DNA from: Sphingobacteriia bacterium
GTDB lineage: Bacteria; Bacteroidota; Bacteroidia; Chitinophagales; Chitinophagaceae
Assembly (NCBI GenBank): GCA_947452295.1
Contig: CANGCK010000015.1
Span: forward strand, 1-64,000
Length of the DNA: 64,000 nucleotides
Reading direction: 5' to 3'
Of the stretch, positions 1 through 8,440 are shown one piece after another. The translations under genes were made by a program, and so were the position numbers. Under the pieces are notes generated by a model that was not told where the DNA came from, did no database searches, and saw nothing but the letters and a program-made list of their open reading frames with translations. Position 1 is the first letter of the stretch; every line of letters starts with the position of its first letter.

Positions 1-110
1 AAAAATACTGCTCATTTAATTCGTATCCATTCTTCAAAATGAATAACACGAAATAAATTATACATCAACTGCCGACCTATACGGTAAATACCTGTTTTTG
101 AGGGTTTTTT

Positions 111-148
111 AACGGTACCCGTCAGACCATGGTCTGACGGGTACCGTT
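111..148. repeat. 38-bp perfect palindrome
   Basis: The 38 bases read identically on both strands, centred on CCATGG, and can form a 19-bp stem with no unpaired loop other than the turn. It lies 33 bases beyond the stop of the minus-strand DUF3592 frame, the place expected for a terminator. However, no T-run follows it on the minus strand (the T6 tract is on the plus strand just before it), so a classic intrinsic terminator is not proven. No second copy was noticed in the window. Confidence 0.6.
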
Positions 149-181
149 ACTTTAGATTTTGAAATAGAGGAGTCTTTAAGA

Positions 182-578
182 CTATATCTTAACAATGAGA
201 ATTATTCCGTACGTCAATAATGCTGCTGAAACTATTAGCATGATGATAGGGTACAGCATAGGTGTACTTATCATCAATAATGCACTCTGTAGCTTGCTCT
301 TTATTATAAATGATATTAACCTCTGCACCTTTTTTGTATATGCCAGGTACAATGCCCGTTTTGCTAGTAACAGTAATCCATTCACTATTATTTGTTACAA
401 AGCGTACTATTGGAAACGTTGCATTTATAGTAGAGGTTGTTCCACTTTGTTCTAAATCAAAAATTATGCCTTTGGATTTGCTCCCAGTTTTAGCTATTTT
501 ATTAATTTGAACTAGTTGAAAAACTCCGATAAAAAGCACTGAAGCTGAAACTACGAGTAAGACTATAATTGTAATCAT
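182..578 (-). pseudogene. DUF3592-like membrane protein, frameshifted
   Basis: The reading frame starts at 578 with a hydrophobic helix (about residues 1-25), followed by a soluble beta-rich segment of the DUF3592 type, with GIYKKGAEVNIIYN near the end. The first frame then runs on into a non-hydrophobic tail ending at 189. The neighbouring frame encodes a clean hydrophobic helix (IIMLIVSAALLTYGIILIVKI region) ending at 182. Removing one base of the GGG run at 249-251 joins both into a 131-residue protein with helices at both ends, which is the usual DUF3592 layout. So this is either a real frameshift or a sequencing error. It lies 106 bases downstream of the hexuronate transporter on the same strand. 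The function of the family is unknown. Confidence 0.6.
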
Positions 579-684
579 AGAATTTATTTATGTGTTTTTT
601 ATTATAGAAAACCAATACTTTTTTAGCTTTTAAGTAACTCGTCTCAAAAAAAATACAGGCTAATTAATAAATCCTGGAATTGGT

Positions 685-1995
685 TTACAGTTCTTCATCT
701 ATCCTACTCATAGTTGGTACCATAAAATGCATGATTAACCATGCAGAAATATAAGCTAGTCCGCATACCAAAAACATAATATAATAGGCTACCTCTATCT
801 GACCAATAGATCTATAATGCACAAATAAATTTTTCTGTACAAACAACGATAAAAATATACCACCAATTGCGCCAAACATACCGCCAATGCCCGTTACAGA
901 CCCTACAGCAGACTTAGGAAACATGTCGCTTACTGTGGTAAATATATTGGCACTCCATGCCTGATGCGCTGCAGCGGCTAGCCCTATTACTCCTACTGCC
1001 AACCACATATTTATACTACCCAGATACTGAGCAAATAAAATAGGTAGCACTAATATGGCATACAATAACATAGACGTTTTTCGGGCTTTAAAATTTGCCC
1101 AATGATGTTTTATTAATTGTAACGGCAACCATCCTCCACCAACACTTCCAAAAGTAGAAATTGTATATACAACCGCAACTGGAATTGCCATAGCAGCCCC
1201 TTTTACGTGATATTGACTCTCTAAAAAATCGGGTAACCAAAATAAGTAAAACCACCAAATAGGATCGGTTAATAATTTGCCGATTGCAAATGCCCAGGTT
1301 TGCTTAAAACCCAGCAACTGCATCCAGCTAAATTTTTTAATGCCAATTTCGTCCTTTAATTCATTAATCGATTCTAAATCGCTATTGATATAATCGTATT
1401 CTTCTTTAGATAGTTTTGTATGATGTTTAGGTGACTTATACATCGTCATCCAAAAGAACAACCAAACAAAACCCAGCACTCCTGTAACGATAAAAGCCCA
1501 TTGCCATCCAAAATTTAATGCGATGAAAGGAACTGTTAATGGCGCAACAATTGCTCCAATATTGGCTCCCGAATTAAAAATACCTGTTGCCAACGCCCTT
1601 TCTTTTTTAGGAAACCACTCTGCAACTGTTTTAATTGCCGCCGGAAAATTGCCCGCCTCTGTTAAACCCAATGCCGCTCTTGCAACGCCGAAACCAAATA
1701 CCGACTTTGCAAAAGCATGTGCCACGGCTGCTATACTCCATAATCCCGTTGCCCATGCATATCCTTTTCGCGTACCCATTTTATCGATTATTCTACCTGC
1801 TAAAATCAAGCCTATTGCGTAAGAAATTTTAAAGGCTATTTCAACATTAGTATAATCACCATCATTCCAATGCATTTCAGCAGTAAGTGTACTTTTCAAT
1901 AAGCTTATCACCGCCCTATCGAGATAATTGATTGTGGTAGCAAAAAAAACCAATGCACAAATTGACCATCTATACTTTCCAATCGTTGTTTTCAT
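685..1995 (-). CDS. exuT: Hexuronate transporter, MFS ACS family (ExuT-like)
   Basis: This 436-residue inner-membrane protein has about 12 hydrophobic segments. It has the NYLDR motif in helix 1, DKMGTRKGY in the helix 2-3 loop and the AALGLTEAGNFPAAIK stretch typical of anion:cation symporters for galacturonate and glucuronate. It is expected to bring uronic acids released from pectin into the cytoplasm, driven by protons. It is the last gene of the uronate catabolic block, 78 bases after the aldolase gene, and the context makes galacturonate the likely substrate. ExuT and the closely related GudP/GarP transporters cannot be told apart with certainty by eye. The pathway around it argues for hexuronate. 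Confidence 0.85.
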   Translation of the reverse strand: MKTTIGKYRWSICALVFFATTINYLDRAVISLLKSTLTAEMHWNDGDYTNVEIAFKISYAIGLILAGRIIDKMGTRKGYAWATGLWSIAAVAHAFAKSVFGFGVARAALGLTEAGNFPAAIKTVAEWFPKKERALATGIFNSGANIGAIVAPLTVPFIALNFGWQWAFIVTGVLGFVWLFFWMTMYKSPKHHTKLSKEEYDYINSDLESINELKDEIGIKKFSWMQLLGFKQTWAFAIGKLLTDPIWWFYLFWLPDFLESQYHVKGAAMAIPVAVVYTISTFGSVGGGWLPLQLIKHHWANFKARKTSMLLYAILVLPILFAQYLGSINMWLAVGVIGLAAAAHQAWSANIFTTVSDMFPKSAVGSVTGIGGMFGAIGGIFLSLFVQKNLFVHYRSIGQIEVAYYIMFLVCGLAYISAWLIMHFMVPTMSRIDEEL

Positions 1996-2073
1996 TTGGG
2001 TATTTTTAATAGGTATGCTTTTTGCAGTTATTTTTTTGATAACATGCGCTTATGTAAAAAATGTGAAGAGTAG

Positions 2074-2733
2074 TTACTGCCTTTTTATTTTTTGATCCGT
2101 TAATAACTGCTGTGTTGTTTTGGTTAATTGAAGATAGTTTTTTTCTGCTAATACTTGTTTGGTTATCAATTTACTTCCTAAGCCAACCCCGGCTGCGCCG
2201 GCTTTTAGCCACATGGCAATATTGTCTGAAGTAGCATCTACTCCCCCTGTAACTAAAAAATGAATGCCGCTAAATAATGGTTTAATTGCTTCAATAAATC
2301 CTGCACCCAATACATTTCCCGGAAACAGTTTTATGATATTACAACCTGCTGATTGTGCAACATGAATTTCAGTGGGGGTCATACAGCCCGGAATCCACAA
2401 TATTTTATTAAAATATGCGATATCTGCAACAGCACTATCAAATACCGGGCTAATTAAAAAATCGGCTCCGGCATCAATATAATTTTTAGCATCTTCTGCA
2501 TTTTTAATTGTGCCTATACCTAATAGTAAACCGGGTAAGGTGCTTTTAAGCGCTTGTAATTGCTTAAATACGGGCAAAGCATTTGCCCCCCTGTTGGTAA
2601 ACTCTATCGTTCTAACACCTCCATGATACAATGCTTTTACCACTTCTTCTGCCAACTGCTCATTCGCTTCATAAAACAATGGAATAATAGTTGCCGATAA
2701 AATATGTGCTGAAACGGTATCTATGTTTTGCAT
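2074..2733 (-). CDS. eda: 2-keto-3-deoxy-6-phosphogluconate aldolase
   Basis: This 219-residue cytoplasmic class I aldolase cleaves KDPG to pyruvate and glyceraldehyde 3-phosphate, the last step of the pathway encoded here. The Schiff-base lysine is Lys135 in NIIKLFPG, the catalytic glutamate is Glu44 in TIEFTNRG, and the phosphate-binding glycine motif is seen in LVTGGVD and GVGLGSKL. The length matches the family (about 210). It starts 11 bases after kdgK, whose product is its substrate, so co-transcription is very likely. Some members also act on 4-hydroxy-2-oxoglutarate, which cannot be excluded. Confidence 0.93.
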   Translation of the reverse strand: MQNIDTVSAHILSATIIPLFYEANEQLAEEVVKALYHGGVRTIEFTNRGANALPVFKQLQALKSTLPGLLLGIGTIKNAEDAKNYIDAGADFLISPVFDSAVADIAYFNKILWIPGCMTPTEIHVAQSAGCNIIKLFPGNVLGAGFIEAIKPLFSGIHFLVTGGVDATSDNIAMWLKAGAAGVGLGSKLITKQVLAEKNYLQLTKTTQQLLTDQKIKRQ

Positions 2734-2744
2734 AATATATTTTC

Positions 2745-3752
2745 TTAAAATCTGTTGTTGATTTGTGCTACCGACTGTTGCGTACTATCGCCTTTTTCTT
2801 GTAATTTACCAAAAGCTGCACTTGAAGCAAAATTGGCTATTTGCTGTAAATCCCATTTTTGTAATATGCTGTAAATTAATCCGGCCATAAAACAATCACC
2901 ACTACCTACTTTATCCACTACTGTTGTTACATATTGTTCAAACGCAACAACCTGGTTGTTCGGATCTGCAACTGTTGCATAATAACGCACTGCATCATCC
3001 TCTGAAAAACGAAAAGTATTGGCTACCAAATTACAAGTTGGATAAACTGTAAAGATTTCCTTAGCTGTTTTAGCAGCATGTTCGGTATAAAAACTTTTAT
3101 CGCAATTGCTTTCCAATAATGGGTCTAAAACGGTTCCCAAAAGCTGATGTGTGCTCCAAATATTTCCCATAATCACATGGCAGTATTTAGCCAATGCCGG
3201 CATAACTTCTACAGGATTTTTACCATATTGCCACAACTTAGCCCGATAGTTTAAATCTAGCGAAATGGTCATTCCTTTCTTAGTAGCTGCTTGAAGTGCC
3301 TCTTCACATACTTCAGCAATTGACACACTTAAAGCTGGACTTATAGCACTGAAATGAAACCAATCATAACCATCTAATACCTTGTCCCAATTGATGGTTG
3401 CTTTAGTTAACGAAGCAAATGCTGAATGAGCTCTGTCGTAAATTACGCCTGCATTTTTTAAATCTGCACCCATGGGTAAGGTATAAGTACCAATTCTTTC
3501 GCCCTGGAATAATATATCAGAGACCACTATCTGATCGGCATTTAGTGAGGAGATGATTTCTGTAGATAAATAATTATTGGGTAATGCAGTTACATATTTT
3601 ACTGGTACATTCCAATGAGACAATGCTTTAGCTACATTTAATTCTGCACCGCCTACAAATACAGACATTTCATTTTTATTGATCCACTCCTGCTGAAGTG
3701 CAGGTGAGAACCGAAGCAATAACTCCCCAAAACAAAATACTTTTTTACTCAT
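2745..3752 (-). CDS. kdgK: 2-keto-3-deoxygluconate kinase (PfkB family)
   Basis: This 335-residue sugar kinase phosphorylates KDG with ATP to give KDPG, the point where the galacturonate arm (UxaCBA) and the unsaturated arm (KduI-KduD) meet. It opens with the PfkB glycine motif FVGGAELNVAKAL (about residues 32-44). It ends with the ATP/anion-hole motif VGSGDCF (282-288), in which Asp286 is the catalytic base. The more common form is GAGDAF. The start codon overlaps the kduI stop as TAATG, indicating translational coupling. The sugar specificity is assigned from the neighbours, because PfkB kinases are similar in sequence. Confidence 0.88.
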   Translation of the reverse strand: MSKKVFCFGELLLRFSPALQQEWINKNEMSVFVGGAELNVAKALSHWNVPVKYVTALPNNYLSTEIISSLNADQIVVSDILFQGERIGTYTLPMGADLKNAGVIYDRAHSAFASLTKATINWDKVLDGYDWFHFSAISPALSVSIAEVCEEALQAATKKGMTISLDLNYRAKLWQYGKNPVEVMPALAKYCHVIMGNIWSTHQLLGTVLDPLLESNCDKSFYTEHAAKTAKEIFTVYPTCNLVANTFRFSEDDAVRYYATVADPNNQVVAFEQYVTTVVDKVGSGDCFMAGLIYSILQKWDLQQIANFASSAAFGKLQEKGDSTQQSVAQINNRF

Positions 3753-4582
3753 TATTTTAACGTATTAATGGGTGCCGGATCCATATCGGTATACACTAAA
3801 TTTTCACCACACATGCCCCAAATAAATCCATAGTTGCTGGTGCCGCATCCAAAATGGGTGCTCCAGGGTGCAGATATTACCGCCTCTTGATTGGCCATCA
3901 CAATATGTTTGGTGGCCTGTGGCTCTCCCATAAAATGAAACACCCTATGCTCTTGAGGTATATCAAAATAAAAATACACTTCCATTCTTCTGGTATGGGT
4001 ATGAGGTGGTACAGAATTCCATACAGATCCTTCTTCCAAAACAGTAATACCCATTACCAATTGACAGCTTTGCAAACCTTCTAAATGAATATATTTATAT
4101 ACCGTTCTTTTGTTTGAGGTATTGGCAGCTCCTAATTCTATTGGACTTGCGGCTTCCTTCTTACAAACAGCAGTTGGGTATGTTTGATGCGCGGGACAAG
4201 ATAATAGATAATACAATGCCGGCTGCGCCGGATCCATCGATATAAAACGAACTTCTTTAGCACCCTTCCCTATATACAAACAATCTAATTTAGATAATGC
4301 ATAATCAACTCCATCAACCACTACTTTACCGCTACCACCTACATTGGCAATGCCCATTTCTCTTCTCTCTAAAAAATATTTCGCTTTTAATTCTTCGGGA
4401 TTATTTAATTCCACTGCATTTTTTACCGGCATTATTCCACCAATAATCATTCGATCATAGTGAGAATACGTCAATTGAATTACATCTGATTGAAATAAAT
4501 CCTGAATTAAAAAATGATCTCGTAATAAATCAGTTTGTAAAGTGGCCACTTCTTGTGGGCTTTGCGCAAATCTTATTTCCAT
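3752..4582 (-). CDS. kduI: 5-dehydro-4-deoxy-D-glucuronate isomerase
   Basis: This 276-residue cupin isomerase converts 5-keto-4-deoxyuronate, formed when unsaturated galacturonate from pectate lyase products is released, into 2,5-diketo-3-deoxygluconate. The zinc ligands are visible as His194, His196 and Glu201 in PPHTHTRRMEVYF, with His243 in STHFGCG. The same set occurs in the E. coli enzyme two residues further on. Its product is the substrate of the KduD enzyme encoded 12 bases upstream. It overlaps the following kdgK gene by one base. Its presence shows that the cell also uses lyase products, not only free galacturonate. Confidence 0.95.
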   Translation of the reverse strand: MEIRFAQSPQEVATLQTDLLRDHFLIQDLFQSDVIQLTYSHYDRMIIGGIMPVKNAVELNNPEELKAKYFLERREMGIANVGGSGKVVVDGVDYALSKLDCLYIGKGAKEVRFISMDPAQPALYYLLSCPAHQTYPTAVCKKEAASPIELGAANTSNKRTVYKYIHLEGLQSCQLVMGITVLEEGSVWNSVPPHTHTRRMEVYFYFDIPQEHRVFHFMGEPQATKHIVMANQEAVISAPWSTHFGCGTSNYGFIWGMCGENLVYTDMDPAPINTLK

Positions 4583-4594
4583 AATAGTATTTTT

Positions 4595-5353
4595 TTATCT
4601 GGCCATCCAACCACCATCTATCAACAACATTGCTCCATGCATATAATCAGATGCTGGAGATGCAAGAAAAACAATGGGCCCTTTAAAATCATCCGGCACA
4701 CCCCAACGTTTAGCAGGGATGCGTTCTAATATTGATTGATTTCTTTGTGCATCTTCTCTCAATGCTTTGGTATTATCAGTTTCAATATATCCCGGAGCTA
4801 TACCGTTTACATTCACGCCTTTTGATGCCCATTCATTGGCAAAGGCTTTAACTAGTCCGGCCAATGCAGATTTAGCAGCCGTATAACCCGGCACATTAAT
4901 ACCTCCCTGAAAGCTGAGGAGTGAACAAGTGAAAATTATTTTTCCATTACCTTGCTCCATCATTTTCTTAGCGATGGCTTTAGAGAGTATAAATTGTGCG
5001 TCTAAATTTACGGCCATTACAGCATCCCAATATTCATCCGAATGTTCTACAGCAGGCGCTCGTTTAATGATGCCGGCATTATTAACCAATATATCTATCT
5101 GCACGTTATCAATAGATTGGATCAATTCATACAACCGATTTCTGTCTCCCAAATCTACCTGATAATACGTAAATGATTTTCCGAGGGATTGAACGGTAGA
5201 TGCAATTGCTGCAAAATCGCCCCCACTCGAAACACCAATAATATTGGCACCTGCTTCTGCGAGTGCCTGCGTCATAGCAAAACCAATCCCTTTATTACAA
5301 CCGGTAACCAATGCCGTTTTACCGGCTAAACTAAAACTATTTAATACGCTCAT
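4595..5353 (-). CDS. kduD: 2-deoxy-D-gluconate 3-dehydrogenase (SDR), KduD
   Basis: This 252-residue short-chain dehydrogenase reduces 2,5-diketo-3-deoxygluconate to KDG with NAD(P)H. It has the nucleotide motif TGCNKGIG (17-24), NNAG (91-94), a serine in TCSLLS (around 144) and the YTAAK catalytic pair Tyr157/Lys161. The PGYIETDNT segment is characteristic of the KduD/gluconate 5-dehydrogenase group. The gene sits between uxaC and kduI with very short gaps (9 and 12 bases). By sequence alone it could be a gluconate 5-dehydrogenase. Adjacency to kduI decides the call. Confidence 0.92.
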   Translation of the reverse strand: MSVLNSFSLAGKTALVTGCNKGIGFAMTQALAEAGANIIGVSSGGDFAAIASTVQSLGKSFTYYQVDLGDRNRLYELIQSIDNVQIDILVNNAGIIKRAPAVEHSDEYWDAVMAVNLDAQFILSKAIAKKMMEQGNGKIIFTCSLLSFQGGINVPGYTAAKSALAGLVKAFANEWASKGVNVNGIAPGYIETDNTKALREDAQRNQSILERIPAKRWGVPDDFKGPIVFLASPASDYMHGAMLLIDGGWMAR

Positions 5354-5362
5354 AATGCAATT

Positions 5363-6775
5363 TTACAAGGGTGCTTTCCAACCAAAATATTCATTGGCGT
5401 TATTAAAGCAAATATCCTGAATTAATTGGCCAATCCAGGGAATATCATTCGGCAATTCTCCTTCTTCTATCTCTGTACCAAATATATTGCAAAGAATTCG
5501 TCTGAAATACTCGTGACGTGGGTAAGATAAAAAACTTCTCGAATCAGTTAACATTCCTATAAACCTACTCAATAATCCCATATTGCTTAATGCATTGATT
5601 TGTTTAATCATGCCATCTTTCTGGTCTAGAAACCACCATGCGCTGCCAAATTGAACTTTACCTGCAACAGAACCATCATTAAAATTTCCTATCATCGTAG
5701 CCATTACTTCATTATCGGCCGGGTTTAAATTGTACACAATGGTTTTAGCTAACCGATTATTTTGATCTAATTTATTCAAGAATTTTGCCAACGCCGCAGC
5801 TTGAGAAAAATCACCAATGCTATCCCAACCTGTATCTGCCCCTAATGCCTTCATCATTCTAGCATTATTATTCCTCAATGCGCCTAAATGGTATTGTTGA
5901 ATCCATCCTTTTTCACAATCCCATTCTGCAAACTGAATTAACATAAATGACTTGAATTTGCGTTGCTCCATTAATGTTATATCCTTACCACTATTTGCTT
6001 TCATAAAAATGGCATTTATTTCAGACTCCGTAAATTCATCGGCATATATTTCTTCTAATCCATGATCGCTTACTGTACAGCCCATGGTTGCAAAAAAATC
6101 GTGCCGTTGTTTTAATGCAGTTAAATAATCTGATAGCTGTTGAATAGATTTATTTGTAACAGCTTCCACTTTTCTTACATAGGCTGCAAATTGTTCGGCA
6201 TTATTTACTTCCATCGCTTTATCGGGCCTAAAAGCAGGATATACTTTTACTTCAAAACCAGCATCTTTTATTTGTTGATGATATTTTAGCGAATCGATAG
6301 GATCATCGGTTGTACAGATAACCCGCACATTCATTTTTTTGATTAATCCTTGTGTACTGTAGGAAGGCTCTTGCAACATTGAAGAAGTAGTGCGGTATAT
6401 TTCCGTTGCACTATTAGCATTTAAATGAGTAGTCACATTAAAGTAGCGCTGCAATTCTAAATGCGTCCAATGATACAAAGGGTTTCGCATGGTATATGGT
6501 ACTGTTGCTGCCCACTTAGCAAACTTAGCTTCATCGGGTTGGTTGCCTGTACAAAATGATTCATCTACACCATTGGTTCTCATTGCACGCCACTTATAAT
6601 GATCGCCCGACAACCAAGCATCGGTAATGTTTTTGAAATGAATATTTTCTGCGATCTGTTGTGGTGATAAATGACAATGGTAATCTATCAATGGCATTTT
6701 ACTAGCATACTCATGATACAATATCTGTGCGGTATTTGTTTTCAATAAAAAATGCGCATCTAAAAATGGTTTCAT
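5363..6775 (-). CDS. uxaC: Glucuronate/galacturonate isomerase
   Basis: This 470-residue amidohydrolase-fold enzyme converts D-galacturonate to D-tagaturonate (or glucuronate to fructuronate), the first step of intracellular uronate breakdown. The DYHCHLSP motif with His33 and His35 lies near the N-terminus. CTTDDP, the SDHGLEE stretch and the LTDSRSFLSYPRHEYFRR segment near the C-terminus are family hallmarks. Its length equals that of E. coli UxaC. It is 18 bases downstream of uxaA and 9 bases upstream of kduD, which merges the two arms of the pathway in one transcription unit. Confidence 0.96.
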   Translation of the reverse strand: MKPFLDAHFLLKTNTAQILYHEYASKMPLIDYHCHLSPQQIAENIHFKNITDAWLSGDHYKWRAMRTNGVDESFCTGNQPDEAKFAKWAATVPYTMRNPLYHWTHLELQRYFNVTTHLNANSATEIYRTTSSMLQEPSYSTQGLIKKMNVRVICTTDDPIDSLKYHQQIKDAGFEVKVYPAFRPDKAMEVNNAEQFAAYVRKVEAVTNKSIQQLSDYLTALKQRHDFFATMGCTVSDHGLEEIYADEFTESEINAIFMKANSGKDITLMEQRKFKSFMLIQFAEWDCEKGWIQQYHLGALRNNNARMMKALGADTGWDSIGDFSQAAALAKFLNKLDQNNRLAKTIVYNLNPADNEVMATMIGNFNDGSVAGKVQFGSAWWFLDQKDGMIKQINALSNMGLLSRFIGMLTDSRSFLSYPRHEYFRRILCNIFGTEIEEGELPNDIPWIGQLIQDICFNNANEYFGWKAPL

Positions 6776-6793
6776 ACTAACTACTATTTTTCT

Positions 6794-8440
6794 TTATAAA
6801 CTCACTCCACGTTTCCACGGAATAAAATCGTCTTGGTTTAATAATACAGCTTTAGGGATTACTTCTCCACTAGCTGCTTTAATACAATAAGCTAAAATTT
6901 CTTCGCCCATTTCAGGAATTGTTTTGAGCCCATCTATTACAGAACCTGTATCGATATCAATGATATCGGCCATTCTTTTTGCTAAAGTAGAATTGCTGGA
7001 TACTTTAATGGTAGGACAAACCGGGTTTCCTGTTGGCGTACCCAATCCGGTTGTAAATAAAATCAATGTAGCTCCGGCTGCTGCTTTTCCGGTTGTTGCT
7101 TCTACATCATTACCCGGTGTACATACTAAATTCAAGCCCTTTTTTGTAGCCGGCTCTGTATAATCTAATACATCTACAATTGGTGCATTACCTCCTTTTT
7201 TTGCAGCACCGGCCGATTTAATTGCATCGGTAATTAATCCGTCTTTGATATTGCCTGGTGATGGATTCATGTGAAAGCCTGAACCTACATTTACTGCAGA
7301 TCGACTGTAGCGCTGCATCAAATCAATAAATTTATTAGCTGCACCTGCATCAATAGTTCTATTGATTAATTCTTGCTCTACTCCACATAATTCGGGAAAC
7401 TCTGCTAACAATACGGTGCCACCTAAAGCAACCAATAAATCTGCACAATACCCAACCGCAGGATTGGCAGATATTCCACTAAAACCATCACTACCGCCAC
7501 ACTTTACGCCCAATGTTAATTTACTTAATGGTGCAGGGGTTCTTGTAAGTTCGTTGGCAACTTTCAATCCTTCAAAAGTTTGTTGAATCGCTTCGCTGAT
7601 TAATTCCGGCTCGCTTTTCGATTGTTGCTGTTCAAAAATATACAGCGGCTTGTTAAACTGCGAATTGCGTTGTAATATATCTTGTTTGAAATCTGCTAAC
7701 TGCAAATTTTGGCAACCTAAACTTAATACAGTTATACCAGCAACATTCGGATGATCGGCATAAGCAGCCAATAATTTACTTAATACAGCTGCATCTTCCC
7801 TTGTGCCTCCACACCCCCCTTGGTGTGTTAAAAATTTTATCCCGTCAATATTTTTAAATACACGCGAATGAATATCTGCACCGGTTGGCAACAATGAAAC
7901 CTTTGCTGCAGATAGTGGTTTGCCTTCTTTAAATGCGGTTACTAATTGGCGGGTATATTGTTTGTATTGATGAGTTACTGCATAACCCAACTCACTGTGC
8001 AAAGTTTCTTTTATGATTTCTAAATTTCTATTTTCGCAAAATACTGTTGGTATAAACAACCAATAATTAGCTGTACCCACTTTCCCATCTGCTCGTTGAT
8101 ACCCTAAAAAAGTGCTATTTGCATACTTTGCAACATCTGGAGCATGCCATTGATAATTATATGGCTTAAATACATAAGGTTCTGCCGCATGATGCAAATT
8201 ATTTACCGACAATCTTTCTCCAGCCAATACATCTTTTGTTACTTTTCCTACTAACAAGCCATACATTTTAACAGAACTGCCCATTGATAAGTTTTGTAGG
8301 TAAAACTTGTGTTTTGCAGGTATGGTTTCTTTTAATAGAATATTTATTCCCTCAAATTGAATTAATTCATCAGCTGGCAAATCTTGTAAGGCCACCAATA
8401 CATTGTCGTCGGGGTGAATGCTTAAAATTTTCTGACTCAT
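6794..8440 (-). CDS. uxaA: Altronate dehydratase
   Basis: This 548-residue protein dehydrates D-altronate to KDG. An N-terminal SAF domain (about residues 1-90) precedes the large UxaA/GarD catalytic domain, with HQGGCGGTREDA, LGCQNLQ and VKCGGSDGFSGISANPAVG. These cysteines probably hold the metal or iron site. I chose the ATG at 8440, not the upstream TTG at 8452. It gives an ATGA overlap with the uxaB stop, a normal translational coupling, and a natural N-terminus MSQKILSIHPDDN. The fused SAF and catalytic domains are the usual arrangement for altronate dehydratase. Confidence 0.94.
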   Translation of the reverse strand: MSQKILSIHPDDNVLVALQDLPADELIQFEGINILLKETIPAKHKFYLQNLSMGSSVKMYGLLVGKVTKDVLAGERLSVNNLHHAAEPYVFKPYNYQWHAPDVAKYANSTFLGYQRADGKVGTANYWLFIPTVFCENRNLEIIKETLHSELGYAVTHQYKQYTRQLVTAFKEGKPLSAAKVSLLPTGADIHSRVFKNIDGIKFLTHQGGCGGTREDAAVLSKLLAAYADHPNVAGITVLSLGCQNLQLADFKQDILQRNSQFNKPLYIFEQQQSKSEPELISEAIQQTFEGLKVANELTRTPAPLSKLTLGVKCGGSDGFSGISANPAVGYCADLLVALGGTVLLAEFPELCGVEQELINRTIDAGAANKFIDLMQRYSRSAVNVGSGFHMNPSPGNIKDGLITDAIKSAGAAKKGGNAPIVDVLDYTEPATKKGLNLVCTPGNDVEATTGKAAAGATLILFTTGLGTPTGNPVCPTIKVSSNSTLAKRMADIIDIDTGSVIDGLKTIPEMGEEILAYCIKAASGEVIPKAVLLNQDDFIPWKRGVSL

